Below are positions 42,786-56,160 of a DNA stretch of 64,000 nt, piece after piece. The first letter of the stretch is position 1, and each line of letters starts with the position of its first letter. The position numbers were made by a program, and so were the translations under genes. The notes beneath the pieces were generated by a model. It ran no database searches. It was not told the DNA's origin and saw nothing but the letters and a program-made list of their open reading frames with translations. This stretch comes from Paraescarpia echinospica (lineage: Eukaryota > Annelida > Polychaeta > Sabellida > Siboglinidae): contig JAHLWY010000235.1 of assembly GCA_020002185.1 (NCBI GenBank), forward strand, positions 62,001 through 126,000, given 5' to 3'.

Positions 42786-44155
42786 TTAGCAAATGGGGCG
42801 TGGATCAAAACCAATATGGCCAATATATTTGTATGCCTTCGTTGTATTCAGAACTGCATCACCAAGCTTAAGAGCTACTTCAAAACCGGTTTGTCTTGTG
42901 TCAACAAACATTATCTGTGACTTTACTCTGTTAAACAATATGTCGTTGTCACATCCATAATTGTATGATACATCTAGCAGTCTTTGCAACTCCTTAGCCG
43001 ATGGAGCTAGTAGTACAATGTCATCAGCATACATGAGATGATTAACAGTTGTATCACCACAATAGCATCCGATGGGTAGTTTCATCAGTAGCAAACTCAA
43101 ATCATTCATGTGTAAATTAAATAAGAAAGGAGATAGCATACCCCCTTGTTTAACTCCATTAGTCACAGAGAAGAAGTTCGAAAATACCGAACCCCATTTA
43201 ACACACATAGTCTGATTACAGTACCACTGACATATCACTTTAATTAAATATTTAGACACTCCAAGCTTAAGTAGCTTCATAAATAATGTTGTGTGATTCA
43301 CCCTGTCAAATGCCTTGGTGGCATCAAGGAAGGCAACATACATGCATGACCCATGATTAATGTAATATTGAAAGAGCTCCTTCAACACAAATACGCACAT
43401 TTCTGTCCCATGTTTGGGTTTGAACCCAAATTGGTTACTTGTAGTTCGTAGATGACTTTGCATCCGATTACACAGTATTTTTCCACTATTTTTGTGAATA
43501 CATTAGACATACATATCGGTCTATAGTTATCTCTGTCGCTGACACGTTTATTTTTATCCTTAATAATGGGAACAATGACAGATTTTTGCATATTTCCCGG
43601 TACGTAACCGAGTGTAAGTATAGCCGACATCAACATAGCCAATAAAACTGGCAGCTGTCGATCCGCCCACTTCATGTGCTCGCTAGTAATGCCGTCTAAA
43701 CCTGATGACTTATTGTAAGATAAATCTTTGATAATTTCACTAATTTCATTAACATTCACCCTCATACCTTGGTCAAAGACGGCATGCTCCTGACACAGAT
43801 CAGCAAGAAATTCCTTGCTGCAACTTCCTCTAACTACATTAAAAATTTGACTGTAGTGTTCTTGCCACATTCCACTTATGTTTTGGCTGCCATGTACATC
43901 ACCCACAGTGTTTGGTAATTTAACAGTTTGTGGAGTTTTTGATTTCCCTCCAGAAATCTCTATCGTTTTTTCCACTCATTTTCTCAGCAATTTTATCTGC
44001 AATAATGGAATTATTTTTGTTCTTGCAAACTCTAAGTGCATGTTTGAATTTGGACCTAGTCTGCCGCATAACGTCATAAACAGCACCCGTTCTGGGTTTG
44101 CCAATGTCCTTCCACAAAAGATATGCATCTCTAGCTGCCATGTGTAAATCCTTTA
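42786..44155 (-). pseudogene. LINE reverse transcriptase, frameshifted and 3'-truncated
   Basis: Successive frames give the linker (AARDAYLLWKDIGKPR), the fingers (SGLDGITSEHMKWAD, NYRPICMSNVFTKIVEK), motif A (FLDATKAFDRVNH), motif B (GVKQGGMLSPFLFN) and motif C (HLMYADDIVLLAP). Frame changes occur near 44,155, 43,940 and 43,470. The family-like reading ends at KAYKYIGHI (about 42,810), and the thumb and C-terminal domain are missing. Confidence 0.9.
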
Positions 44156-46168
44156 CATGGTCGTTCTACCAGGTGTAAACGGTTTCCTCTTCCCAGATAC
44201 TTGCTTTAACATTTTTTCACCTGATTTGGATAATGCAGTAATCATCTCATCATAAAATGTGTCGAGGTCAGCAGTATGGCTATGATTATGACAGTTCACG
44301 TTAGAACATTTAATCCCTTCAGGGAAGGCAATATTACACAAACCCTCATACGTACATCTTGCATAGTATTCCATTTCACTGGATGAGAGATTATCCCACT
44401 GTATACGCGGATTTGATTCATTTATCGTACTACCCTCATTTTCAGGCAGTTTACTGAGTGTAATTGTATATAACACTGGATGATGTTCAGACAGAATACA
44501 TGCATACATAACTTTTATATCAGTAATGCAGCCTTTTGCATCATAAGTACATATAATATGATCTAACTAAGAGGTAGTGCTCCACGCTAAACTTACATAT
44601 GTATATGTATCTCCGGGGAGGTGCTCCACATCTACAATTATGAGGCTATTGTCAGTGCAGTAGCTCTGTAGAATTTCACCAAACATAGTTTGTTTAGCAA
44701 GATTAGCATTGAAGTCCCCCACAACAGTAATACAGGTACTATTGATACTGTCAATGAAAACATTAAGTTTAGCTAAACAGTCATTAAAGTTATCCCTATT
44801 TTCATAGCTTTCAAATGGTAAATATACATTGATAAGAAAGTATTCTTTCATACCATCACTGGTTTTTATACAACATAGCCAGTTATAAACCGAATCAATC
44901 ATTAATATACTGAATTCTAATGATTTTTTCCATAGAAAACCTACTCCACCATAAGGGCGACCTGTTATGACACCCCTAGTGGCATCCACAGGAGACACAC
45001 CATGACCATAGAAATCTGGATGACAACTATTCAATAATATGCATTCCTGTTTCAATAGCATCAACTCCTGTAAACACAGTATATCACACTTGCTGAGAAG
45101 TTCGTGAAGATTTGGTTCAAAGCTCTTGAACCCATTACAGTTAAAACTTGCCAGTTGTATAGCCATTGTTTGCGATTTGCGAAAGAAGAATTTCCTGATG
45201 TATACACCAGCAGGCCATCTTTGGGGGTCGTAGAAGTTAGAAGTGTTATCGCACATTGCTTCCACCTTAAAGGAGGCGTAGGTGTCATGTTTGGTTTCCA
45301 GCTGGGTGCATTTTGCTGTTACATTAAGAGTGTACTTAATGTATTGTTCAAGCTCACTAGGTGACGTGCATGGATCCAACCTCGATACGAACATGGTCAG
45401 GAATCGACCGGGTCTTGCTTTCAGCGTAGAGTCATTTCTGGTGCCAATCACGGTACTGTGTTTGTTCCGAGTTGAACGTTTCTTCTTCTCCACCACCGTG
45501 AAGCCTTCATTCTGTTTGCTGACAGCTGTCGACGATGCGACAAGAAAGGAACCACTGGTCTTGCTCTCTTCAGCACCACATGGAGAATCACCAGTTACAC
45601 CATTTATCGATGTGGTTACTGTCGCCCCTGCAGATGGCAGGTCCTTCTTCCTTCTGTGTGGGAGAGCCGGTTTCACGGCCTCATCAGTCGGCACTGGAGG
45701 CAAATCTACCACCAACGGCACTGGCTTTGTCACATTGGTGCTGCGGTTGGCCCACACAGACTGTGAGATGTTGCTTTGCTTACAAAGCTTGATCTCCTCT
45801 CTCATTGAGGACATTTCGACACGCATTCCCTGAAACTCGTGTACCAGGAATGCAAAGTCAATGTTACATACATCTAGTGGGGGCAGGCGGGACAAGTCAC
45901 AAGCCACAAACTTAGGTAGTATGCTGGACTGCGGGACACATTTATGTAGTATGTGAAGGATGTCTTCCATGTTTGCTTTGTCTTTGCTGGGCCCTTGACG
46001 CTTGATCATCCTTACCCCAGTTTCACTGATTGCAGAGCAGCTAAAGATCTTCATCTTCGCAGCTTCAATTTCTCTTGACCCGTAAAAGTCTGTACATAAC
46101 TTCACTAGAGTGTCATGTACGAGCAAGTCCATTTTGTTAAATACATAGCACAACAGCTCATTGCACAC
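44153..46168 (-). pseudogene. LINE ORF1-like protein joined to APE endonuclease
   Basis: One frame of 533 codons holds an N-terminal ORF1-like part: MDLLVHDTLVKLCTDFYGS (13-31), the GVRMIKRQGPSK motif, and a short helical region at 105-130. A Ser/Lys-rich linker leads to the RRM-like stretch SRLDPCTSPSELEQYIKY. The endonuclease begins at residue 335: FNCNG, LQELMLL (catalytic Glu), RPYGGVGFLW, NVYLPFE and VVGDFNAN. The frame stops at TAG 44,567-44,569, then continues in the same frame with LDHIICTYDA and LSEHHPVLYT (SDH-like HH motif) to 44,153. The TAG most likely replaces a Trp codon. Confidence 0.85.
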
Positions 46169-46199
46169 TACCGGTGAGTAAATGATTAATCGTTCGACT

Positions 46200-47190
46200 C
46201 CGCACAGCGCATTGTTGGGCTTGCATATCTAACTTTGGGTTAGCGTTGGTCAATATGTGACTGTGTGGCTTATATTTACATGGTAACCCTTTGTATTACT
46301 GGCATATGTTAGTTGAGTGAACCTTTGGCTCTACTTTTCTTCAGATGTGCCAAGTGGGCGATAAACGGGTGATATCAACTTACATGTACAGAACACAATA
46401 TTTTACTGCAGTGCAGATGCCATTTTGAGATCTTGTGTCACATTTATCATGCTGCGTGGTTTGTTGGTAAGTGAAAATTGTATAAATTTGTACAACAAAC
46501 AATCATGTAGATCATTAAAGATGGAAATACAATTATAACCAATGTTGATGAGGTGAACATTGTCATTGACATTGGTCATTGCAAAACAAACTCCTGGTTA
46601 TTTTTACAAACATGTATCTAGAGTCGAAGTTGGCCAAGTCAATTATTAGGCATTTTATTTAGGCCTATGCAATTATTTATTATATAACATTGACACCAGT
46701 TATTATTCAAATATACACATTAGTCAATTACCTAACATATTTATGAAAAGTATGTCAATTTCAACTAATTGTTCAAAGAAGATTGAACAAAAATCACCCA
46801 GTTTGTTCTACCCTCTCCAGAGCATAGACGCGGGAACATGGGAGGCAAGGAAGACTGGTGCCCATGTGGAATTTAGCTGTGGGGGTAGACATGTCATTCT
46901 GCCCTTACGGTTAGAAATGGGGTCAAATACATTGAAAAGTATTTAAATGCAAATACATTTTGTTGATGGCAAATGCAAGTATTTAAAATACTTTTCTAAT
47001 TCTCTTGATGTCCTTGTGGCCGTGCACAATAAATAACGATAAACGAGTGACAGATGCCACTTTGAGATCCAGTGTCATACTTTTCATGTGGCGTGGTTTG
47101 TTGGTAAGTTATAATTATATATTTGTATAACAGACAATCATAGATTATTAAAGATGGAAATACAATTATAATCAATGTTAAGAACCTGCA
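46200..47190. repeat. Dispersed and local direct repeats downstream of the LINE
   Basis: 46,360-46,550 recurs at 47,035-47,185 (CGATAAACG.GTGA, CAGATGCCA.TTTGAGATC, GCGTGGTTTGTTGGTAAGT, ATTAAAGATGGAAATACAAT). 46,570-46,762 recurs at 50,232-50,428. 46,210-46,375 recurs at 54,170-54,320. No coding frame. Confidence 0.65.
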
Positions 47191-47520
47191 AAATATCAAT
47201 AATAGCTTTTAGCTTTACCATGTTTATAATAGTGGGCGATTCCACCGTCACTCACTTTACATTTATACTTTTATTTTTTGGGTCTTTCAACACATCATAT
47301 CTGAAAATATTATTGATCAACATAAAACATTAAAATGTAGTGGTCGTCACTCACATTATGAAAAAAAGACACCAAAGTTTTTTCATCAACTTTGCAGATA
47401 AATTCTCCTACAACTATTGGCCTTAGCATAAAAGCACCTAACGATTTGTATACGTGTGAATTTAAGCTAAACGACAAGTACAGTTTAACTTCATTCTGTG
47501 TTATATTTTACCCACCAACT
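47191..47520. other. Spacer, nothing recognised
   Basis: AT-rich, no supported feature. Confidence 0.45.
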
Positions 47521-47546
47521 GCACATCAGAGAGAACAAATGTTGTC

Positions 47547-47690
47547 ACTCACGTTACATCACTCACGTTACATCACTCATGTTACATCACTCACGTTACA
47601 TCACTCACGTTACATCACTCATGCTACATCACTCACATTACATCACTCATGCTACATCACTCACATTACATCACTCACGTTACAACCTCG
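47547..47690. repeat. 14-bp minisatellite TCACTCACGTTACA
   Basis: About ten tandem units of TCACTCACGTTACA with T/C and A/G variants; stray units continue at 47,785-47,850 and near 47,980. Confidence 0.9.
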
Positions 47691-47859
47691 CAACAATATG
47701 ATTACCATAGGTTACTAGTTTCAAGCTATCTATATATTCAGAATCACCAGATCACCAACCAGAACTGGTATGATCCTAAGGACGTCACTCAAGTTACACA
47801 TTGTCACTCACGTTACGTCAATCACGTTACACATTGCCACTCACATTACACATTTTAAG

Positions 47860-49785
47860 CTCAGAATGCATAAATTTTATAAGAATTTTGTTTTGTTTTA
47901 CATAAAACAGCTAGTAGAAGGAGAAACAAAACTTTCTGTAAATACCTTTCAAGTATGATATTAAAATATTCATATATTCGTCACTCGTGTTACGTGACAG
48001 CCACCTGTAGCACACCTGACAATATGCACAAATGTGGATAACACGTATATGAATATTAGCGGTGCACTTCTAATTGCCAGTTTCCACTTCATCAAAATAT
48101 ATATTACTTACCTTAGTTCACTGTAATGCTAAAATGGAAATGGGCCTAGTGTTTGTGGTAAGTTTCAGATATAAAATTTAAAAGTAAAAGCTTTATGATT
48201 CCAAATGCTCCTATTCGTAATTACCAAGTAGCATTTGTGTGTAATTTTCATTATTATAACATCCGACATGTATATAATACAATACAAGTAATAAATTGTC
48301 AATATGGGAAGATTTATTTGTCAGTGTCATGTCCAACGTTACATGGAATTGCCCTGGTGCACGTCGATTGTAGGTTGAATAATAAGAACTAAGATACCAT
48401 TTACATAATTTTAATATCTTCATTCAGTAAAACATTATGACAATTTGAATTTTTTGAAAAAAAAAAAATGTGTGACCTCTGCACAGCCTGCTGAGCTGCA
48501 TACATTCCTACTAGGGGCTGGATCACTGCATTGAAATGCAGTTAAAAACTGCTATAACAACTTGTCAAAAATATTTGTAAAAATACTTCTCCCCAAAGTT
48601 GACCTCAATATGGCGTGACATTGAGATGGATATGACCACGAGATGACATTTTATGTATGATGTTAAATTTAGACTAGATTTGGTCTATTTACAGGATTAT
48701 TTTTCCGAATTTAAGTATTTTTTATATTCTGTCTTTGAGGGCCCAGTACATATTTGTATGCACCCACGAGGGAGGTGTACCCTTAACATTTACCATTTTC
48801 ATGTGAAACATCACAGTAACCTAATTATTTGACTATATTTACTGGTTGGTTTTATAACTTTTTTCTCATTTTATTGAATGTTTATTAAATACATATGTGG
48901 AGTCGCACAATACTGGGCCAAATTGGTGTCCTGTAACTTACACTATATTTACTCCATAACCAGCTTCTTTGTGGACAGTTCCTATTGATAACATTTGTGC
49001 TGTATCTTAGGCCCAAGAAGAAAGAAGAGACCAAAACACATCCTTCTGTTTACTGTTGTTGTTGTGGAAAAGTGTGGTTGTGGTGGATAACGTAAATTAC
49101 GGTGTCCACCATTTCAGGTCCAGTGTGCTCTGATCATTCTTAGCATTTTAAAAGTCGTGGTTGGATTCTCATGAGGTACTAGCATACCTCAGTCAAGCAA
49201 ATTTTTATTTCTGAAGGATTTCACATTCTCATTTTATTTTAGTTAAAAAACACAATGTAACTTACATCATGAACTTCGGCTACTTACACTTGGCACTGCG
49301 CCACATAACTTGAGTAAAGAGATCTTATCTTTTTCTTTAATTTTAGGAGTAGATGTATATTGGCTTAGGCGTAGATGTATCTTGGCTACCATCTAAGACA
49401 GTTTTTCATTTATTTTAAGCACTTTTTGTTTTTGGTGCTCATGTCCTCCTTTTGTGGCCCAGTATTGGGGTTCACCTGATATGTCATAGCACTAATAGGA
49501 AATGGAAATACATTCTGGACCAATGCAAGTCCATATTTGTGTAACTCATTATATATATTATAATTACTATTACAGTGTATAGACTAAACAGTAATTTTTT
49601 AATAGCCGTTTTGGTAAAATGTCATAACGTTTGTATTTACTTCAATACTTTGTTTATAAACAGATTAATTATGGTCATGAATAATAAAAACAAGTTATTA
49701 TTAGCTGATCAACACAAACAAATCAACATAAACGTCTCAATGAATGACCATACTTCTATCATTGTGAAGATGTTTGCATATTTGT
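47860..49785. other. Spacer, nothing recognised
   Basis: AT-rich non-coding DNA with a poly(A) tract at 48,458-48,468; no gene, RNA or transposon signature found. Confidence 0.45.
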
Positions 49786-49794
49786 TACAGATGC

Positions 49795-49885
49795 TCTCAC
49801 TCTCTCCCTCCCTCCCTCCCTCACTCTCTCCCTCCCTCCCTCCCTCACTCCCTCCACCCCTCCCCCCATACCTCCCTCCCTCAGC
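49795..49885. repeat. CCCT microsatellite
   Basis: A run of CCCT/CTCT units; frames encode PPSLP repeats only. Confidence 0.95.
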
Positions 49886-51725
49886 GCAGTCGTGAAGAAA
49901 TGGGTGGTAATTTCAAAGCGACTTTGGTGCAAAGTCAGCCATCCGATTTGTATGAAACGTTCAGGATATTCTGGTTAAATACACATCTGACTACTACCCA
50001 AACTTCAGAAAACTTAATTAAGCTACAACAAAGATATATCGCATAGTCACTCGTCATAAACATAAATTAATACCTCACATAAAATGTTGAAATTTCTACG
50101 ATGGCTCCGTGAAAAATGTGGCATCACCGTAATACGATGAACTCATCAAAGAAGATTCTCTGGGCCTCTCCTCATAAGCAGAAAAACCCTAGCGAGTACA
50201 AACTAGGATTCGCAGGTCCCTACCAATGTCGAGGTGAATGTTGCAAAACAAACTCCAGTTTTTTACAAACATGTAGTCTAGAGTCGAGGTAGGCCCAGCC
50301 AATTAAGGCATTTTATTTAAGCCTATGCAATTAGTTATTATATAATATTGAAACCAATTATTACCAAAATATACGCATTAGTCAATTACCTAAATATTCG
50401 TGAAATGTATGTAAATTTCAAATAATTGACATATGGTTCTGCCCTCAGTAAATCTGAGCCTTTAAACTGTCAAAACCGCACCCCCCCCATACTCCGATGT
50501 CATCAGACGAGAGCTGAGAAGCTGAACATATGGCGGTATGGCTTCATGAGTTTTCAAAATCATGATTAACAGCAGAGCTGAAGCTCCGGTTCTCAGCTCC
50601 CCCAATACTAATTTTGTTCCTGTGCCAGTGCTCCAGAATACACCTTTCCCAGTCTCCCACAATGTTATCTACTCGCAACTGCTGATCCCTGTTTTTTTCA
50701 CGATCTATATTCATTCTGGCTCTCGGTCCTGATTTTGTTCTTCCTCTCCTTCAACCATCATTGTCTGTTTTCCACGCTCACTTTGTAAATCATTCTCTCT
50801 ACCTGTCTGTTTTGTCATACGTACTTATACTTTCTTAGAAGGTTCGGATATTACTTTGTTGTGCAAACTAAGCTTCTTTGCATACATCAGAAACATTTGT
50901 ATCTGTACACCAAATGTTGTTACCAAATTATACGTTTTTTTTAGTCTCACTGAATGGATATTACCTGGATTTTCCCTACAAAACAGTTTCTTACAGTTTA
51001 TTGCTGCATGCTGGTGGAATTGTCCAATCTATTCAGTTAGCCCCTTTCAAAGGACTGGACCCATGTGACGTCTGATTGTGTCACTGACTGCATATGTAAT
51101 ACTAATTATTAATTAATATCAGTAATTACTGTTATGTTGTTACCGGACACTGCGTTGTGGGTTGAAAGCTGTTTGTGAGGAAGTGTCGACAATGAAGTGA
51201 CAACGCTGCAAGGACTCAAACACATTGGCAACAACAACTCTCAAGTTGTATGCACCAACACGACATCGGACATTGAGCCCAGTCACTGAATGTTAACATC
51301 TCTAGCTTGAAGAACAAGAGAAAACGTGACTAAGTCAATCGAGAGATAACATTTACATCTAAAGAGGCAACTTCTTCCTGTGGCGTAGAGCAAATCAAAA
51401 GTGACAGTTGTGCAGCAGATGCAAAGATTCATTTGCTTTCCCAGGCAGATGGAAATGCAATGTGACACACGTGGAAGATATTCTCATCTGAGTAGTGCTT
51501 TAAAGCTGCAATTGCTCACTGACTCATGTGACACACCTCCTGTATAAGACACAATGTGCAAACTGTTTAATAGGAGGGTGTTTTGAGGCTATATATAAAA
51601 ATTACATTTGTGAGAAAGCCTTCAAAGTTGATGGACGCATATATAATGCATGTATGGTTATTATTGAGCATTGCTTACATACGTTCAAACTAGTGATAAA
51701 ACATCAACATATTTATAAGCATTAT
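49886..51725. other. Spacer with repeat fragments
   Basis: 50,232-50,428 copies 46,570-46,762. 50,460-50,520 shares CCCCCC.TACTCCGATGTCATC with the element at 40.9-41.2 kb. 51,100-51,720 is upstream of the zinc-finger exon and holds no clear promoter or KRAB-like region. Confidence 0.5.
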
Positions 51726-51732
51726 TGCTTTG

Positions 51733-53151
51733 ATGACATCATACAAAATGTTGATGTGTAAACACGTTCGGAAGCACATTGGTGAAAAGCCGTTCAAATG
51801 TCAAACCTGTGGTGCAAAATTCTCACAAAATGGTCATTTGAAGATCCATGTCCGAATTCATACTGGGGAGAAACCCTACAAATGTGATACCTGTGGAGCA
51901 CAGTTCTCGGAAAGTGGTACTTTGAAAACCTATGCCCGTATACATACTGGGGAGAAACCCTACAAATGTGATATCTGTGGTGCACAATTCTCAACAAATG
52001 GCAAATTGAAAATACATATTCGAATTCATACTGGTGAGAAACTCTACAAGTGTGCTACTTGTGGAGCAACATTCTCTGTAAGTGGTAATTTAAAAACGCA
52101 CATCCGTATCCATACAGGGGAAAAACCCTAAACATGTGATACCTGTGGCATGCAATTCTCAAAAAATAATCAGTTGACGTCACATTCCCGAATTCATACG
52201 GGGGAGAAACCGTACAAATGTGATACCTGTGGTGCAAAATTCTCACAAAGTGGTCATTTGAAGACCCATGTCCGAATTCATACTGGGGAGAAACCCTTCA
52301 AATGTGATACCTGTGGTTCACAGTTCTCAAATTGGAGCACTTTGCATAGACATACCCGTATCCATACTGGGGGGAAAACCTACAAATGTGATACCTGTGG
52401 TGCACAATTCTCCCAAAAGAATATTTTGAGCACGCATGTCCGTATCCACACTGGGGAGAAACACTACAAATGTGACACATGTGGGGCACATTTCACAACA
52501 TCTGGTCAGTTGAATGCACATGTCAGTAGAGTACACACTGGGGAGAAACCATACAAATGTGACACATGTGGGGCACATTTCACAACATGTGGTCAGTTGA
52601 ATGCACATGTCAGTAGAATACACACTAGGGAGAAACCATACAAATGTGATACTTGTGGTGCGCAGTTCGTGTATTGTTGTGAACTGAAGACACATGTCCG
52701 TACCCACACTGGGGAAAAACCCTACAAATGTGATACCTGTGGTGCACAATTCTCCCAAAAGGGTACTTTGGTCACTCATGAACGTATCCACACTGGGGAG
52801 AAACCATACAGATGCGATACTTGTGGTGCACGATTCTCAAACCGTGGTCATTTGACCAAACATGTCCGTATACACACAGGTGAGAAACCCTACAAATGTG
52901 ATACGTGTGAGGCAAAGTTCTCAACAACTGGTAATTTAAAATCACATATTCGAGTTCACACTGGGGAGAAACCCTACAAATGTGACACATGTGGGGCACA
53001 TTTCGCAACATGTGGTCAGTTGATGTCACATGTTAGTAGAATACACACTGGGAAGAAACCATACAAATGTGATACCTGTGGTGTACAGTTCTCAAGAAGT
53101 AGAGGTTTGAAGTCACATATCCGCATCCACACGGGTGAGAAATCTGTGTGA
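51733..53151 (+). pseudogene. C2H2 zinc-finger protein exon, 16 fingers, one premature stop
   Basis: A tandem C2H2 array with TGEKP linkers in one reading frame. Four fingers precede a TAA at 52,129-52,131, where the linker codon for Tyr (CCC TAC) has become TAA. Twelve more fingers follow, to TGA 53,149-53,151. Core units read YKCDTCGAQFS...LKTHVRIHTGEKP. Finger 2 is damaged (LKTYARIH lacks the first His), and the first residues (CKHVRKHIGEKP) are the tail of an older finger. Such proteins bind DNA in the nucleus. If the TAA is real, a truncated four-finger product or, with an internal start, a twelve-finger protein could be made. No effector domain is visible; it is probably one exon of a longer gene. 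Confidence 0.88.
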
Positions 53152-53245
53152 TACTTGAACATCAAAATTTTCAGTAGGTGGTAATTTAAGATCACTTATT
53201 CGTATTCACATTGGTAAGAAACCCTTGAGATATGATATGAGGGGG
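53144..53245 (+). pseudogene. Degenerate extra zinc finger after the array
   Basis: After the last TGA, frame-shifted remains of one more finger are readable: CDT, KFSVGGNLRS, LIRIHIGKKP. So the array was once longer, and the present C-terminus is created by decay. Confidence 0.65.
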
Positions 53246-55070
53246 TCAGTGCTTTTTATAGAACATTTCGATCAACAAAGAAGTGTGTTCGTATTCACAA
53301 CGTAACGAACGCCTAGGACGTAACACGAGATAAATAATGTAGAAACACACACGCGGTAGGAGGTCTAGCTTGCATATACATGTGCTTAGTTGTACTTAGG
53401 AAAAAATATTCAAATGCGATAAATATGTGTGGGTGTGTGTGTGTGTATAAAAACTGTTTTCAGGGCTGTGATCAAATTATAAATATATATTTGGAAAATT
53501 GCAGTCTACGTACTATTCGTCAGTGTTTCTGGGTGTTGTCTGACGAACGTTCTGACTTCCCATTACCAGTGTTCCTTAGGCAAGATATTCTTAAATAAAT
53601 CAGGGCAGTTGCTAACAGTTATTATGCATTAACAAATGTTAAACATGTTGATTTCATGACCCGCTGATTATAATGGGAATTGAAACAGCGACCAAAATAT
53701 TACAAATTGGGACCCCAACGACATGTTCACAACTGCAAAGTTAGAAAGAAACTTCCAGAATATTTATTCAGATTCTTTGCAAACATCGCGCTTGCTTCAT
53801 TTCCGTGATGGAGCGTACTTGGAAATGCGTGTGTTAACCAGTCGGTTGGGAAAGCGCCGAACGGTGGCTCTACCTTGCTGTGTCAGGGCCGCGTTCAGAA
53901 TTCCCGTACCGCGTTCGCCGCATTCAAAATCGCTATGTTAAAAGTGCTTGTAATGCCAAAAAAAAATCCTCTTCAACTATGACGGATGACGGCCATTTTG
54001 GAGGCACGCTGGCGCAGCGCGTGTCGCGGCATCAGCGCGATGTAACTTTGAAAGGCAAAATGGCTTCCGGGGTCAAATGCGATCGCGGCGCGAAATCTGA
54101 ACGTGGCCCTGGTTATATTAGTCGAGACTTCTAACAAACGATATTAATTTTACTGATCGACTTTAAACAGCGCATTCTCAAGCTAGCATGTCTAATTTGG
54201 TGTTAGTGTTGGTTAATGTCTGGTTCTGTAGTTTTTCATTACATGGTAACCTTTTATATTACTAGCATATGTTGAGTGAACTGTTGGCTTTACTTAATCT
54301 TCTGGTGTGGACGATAAACGCCCCAAAACAATGATTTGGTTGGGATATTATATACGAAAGTTATTATTATTACTATTATTAATGTATTGGTACATACCAA
54401 TAATACCTAGCTTTAAGTCTCACCTTGACCAATGATTCAGAGCTGATAACAACTTAATCATAGGACTTTACTGGCATAAAACTGACCACGCAATGCAGGT
54501 CTCAGAAAATGGCTCCTGGTTTGTACGATAATCCATTTTCCAATATGTTTTCACATGAACCATTATATATTCTCATTCTCTCATACATCCATTAACTATG
54601 TGATTTACCATAACAATATAATTCAAGCTTTAAATTAGTCATAATACTCGTAGTTTTGTTGTTGTAATATGTACTTCGTGATATCTCGACTTCAAAAGCT
54701 CAAGTAGTCATGGAAAACATAAAAAGGGTTGGTTAATAACACCTACCCCCCGCGCCCTCGCCCCATCCCACATTCCACATTTTGGCCAATCATGCCTTTC
54801 TCAGAAGTAGATATAGTGATAATCCAGCTCATGTGCCTAGGAATACAGTTACATTCAGGATGTTACTTATTAATCTTAATCATACTGACTTGGTAAAGCC
54901 TGTAGTGCTCAAGTGTTTCAGGTGAATTATGACATTGTCAGCCTAGACTGCTGGCCACTTACCACCACTTCCAAGATGGCCGCCATTGCTTAAATCAAGT
55001 CGTTTCGGGGAGAGCAATAGTAATTTGTTTGTTGATAGTGGGCTTTCTACTGGAGTGTATTGACGCTGAG
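53246..55070. other. Spacer with dispersed repeats
   Basis: 53,672-53,735 matches 41,289-41,345. 54,170-54,320 matches 46,210-46,375. 53,880-54,130 is CpG-richer with an 84-codon frame that shows no family. No gene is supported. Confidence 0.45.
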
Positions 55071-55072
55071 TG

Positions 55073-55400
55073 ATGCCGCAACCAAGGCGTAAGCCGAGCA
55101 GTACCGCTGAAAAGAGCGAGGAGCCACTGAGTTCAGATGAAATAGCTTTGAAACTCGTGGAACTTCTGACCGACGAGACAGTCATTGGTAAGCTAAGATC
55201 TGCCTTGTACCCCCAGGTGCTGGCAGATAAGATTGACACTCTAACAGCCAAGATATCTAATCTACACGAGCGGTTAGAAAAGAAGGACCAGTACATAGAG
55301 ACTCTAGAGAAGAGACTTGCGGCGGTTGAGGCAAATAATGATCGCCTAGAACAATATTCTAGACGTTGTAATGTAAGAATTCAGGGAATTGAAAATATTG
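55073..55400 (+). pseudogene. LINE ORF1 N-terminal fragment (coiled coil plus start of RNA-binding domain)
   Basis: From ATG 55,073: a basic start (PQPRRKPSSTAEKSEE), then the heptad-rich LADKIDTLTAKISNLHERLE and YIETLEKRLAAVEANNDRLE, followed by EQYSRRCNVRIQGI, the hallmark entry to the RRM of LINE ORF1 proteins. Similarity ends near 55,400 (after DSDLVEI) and the frame stops at 55,477. A truncated copy; no endonuclease or reverse transcriptase follows. Confidence 0.8.
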
Positions 55401-56160
55401 ACAGTGATCTCGTAGAGATCTTGATGTTTGAGATAACACTGGTGTACCACCAGTTGCCATATTTGTTAGATACTTAATACATACAATTTTTGGATTAACC
55501 TACTTAAAAAAAAATTGTATTCATTAAGTAAAAAAAAAAAAATCTATATATATATCTATAACAAAATAATAATAATAATTTATTAACTTTTATACTAAGC
55601 TGAATAGGTGCAAGTGCAGGGTTTGGGACTAGTACAAACACCAACAGATAGAAGCAATCATAGGGTAAACGTTAGGGTTTTTTTCTAGCCCTGGGCCGAC
55701 TCAGGGCTTGAAATATGTTGAAGACACAAGGGTGATGATGATACACCTGAAGAAAGGCCTGTTAGTTCAGGAAATGGCAAGGCAGAGGAGAAGGATTTAA
55801 GAATATATAATCTACGTGTCTTATACAGCTATTGTATATTTAATTACTGTGATGTTTAGTTTTTAGAACACCCTGATTATGCGAGTTGCATTGGGGGTGA
55901 TTTGTGTTTCGCGCTCTTAGCTTATTGTTTACTTTTCCGCCATTTTTTTAATAAATTCTACGGGTGGTTGCTAAGCAAATATTTTGGCGAAATAAGACTT
56001 TAGAATGATTGATTGCAAATATATTAATACCTACATATAGTAATGATGATATTATTGCACCTTTGTAAGATTTAAACAATAACAGTCTTTAGAATTTATA
56101 ATATTAACTATAAATGTACGAGCGGGTAATAAGAAGAGACATAACCTGACGCATGCGCAC
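55401..56160. other. Spacer, nothing recognised
   Basis: AT-rich, with A-runs (55,505-55,545) and an AAT microsatellite (55,560-55,580). Confidence 0.45.

Larger units (their letters stand above)
42786..46168 (-). mobile_element. LINE retrotransposon copy (ORF1, endonuclease, reverse transcriptase)
   Basis: From right to left on the minus strand it holds an ORF1-like protein fused in frame to an APE endonuclease, then a reverse transcriptase. One nonsense codon and three frameshifts are present, and the reverse transcriptase stops short of its thumb region, so the 3' end is missing. It resembles the CR1/L2/Jockey group in domain order; the exact clade is not determined. Confidence 0.9.
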
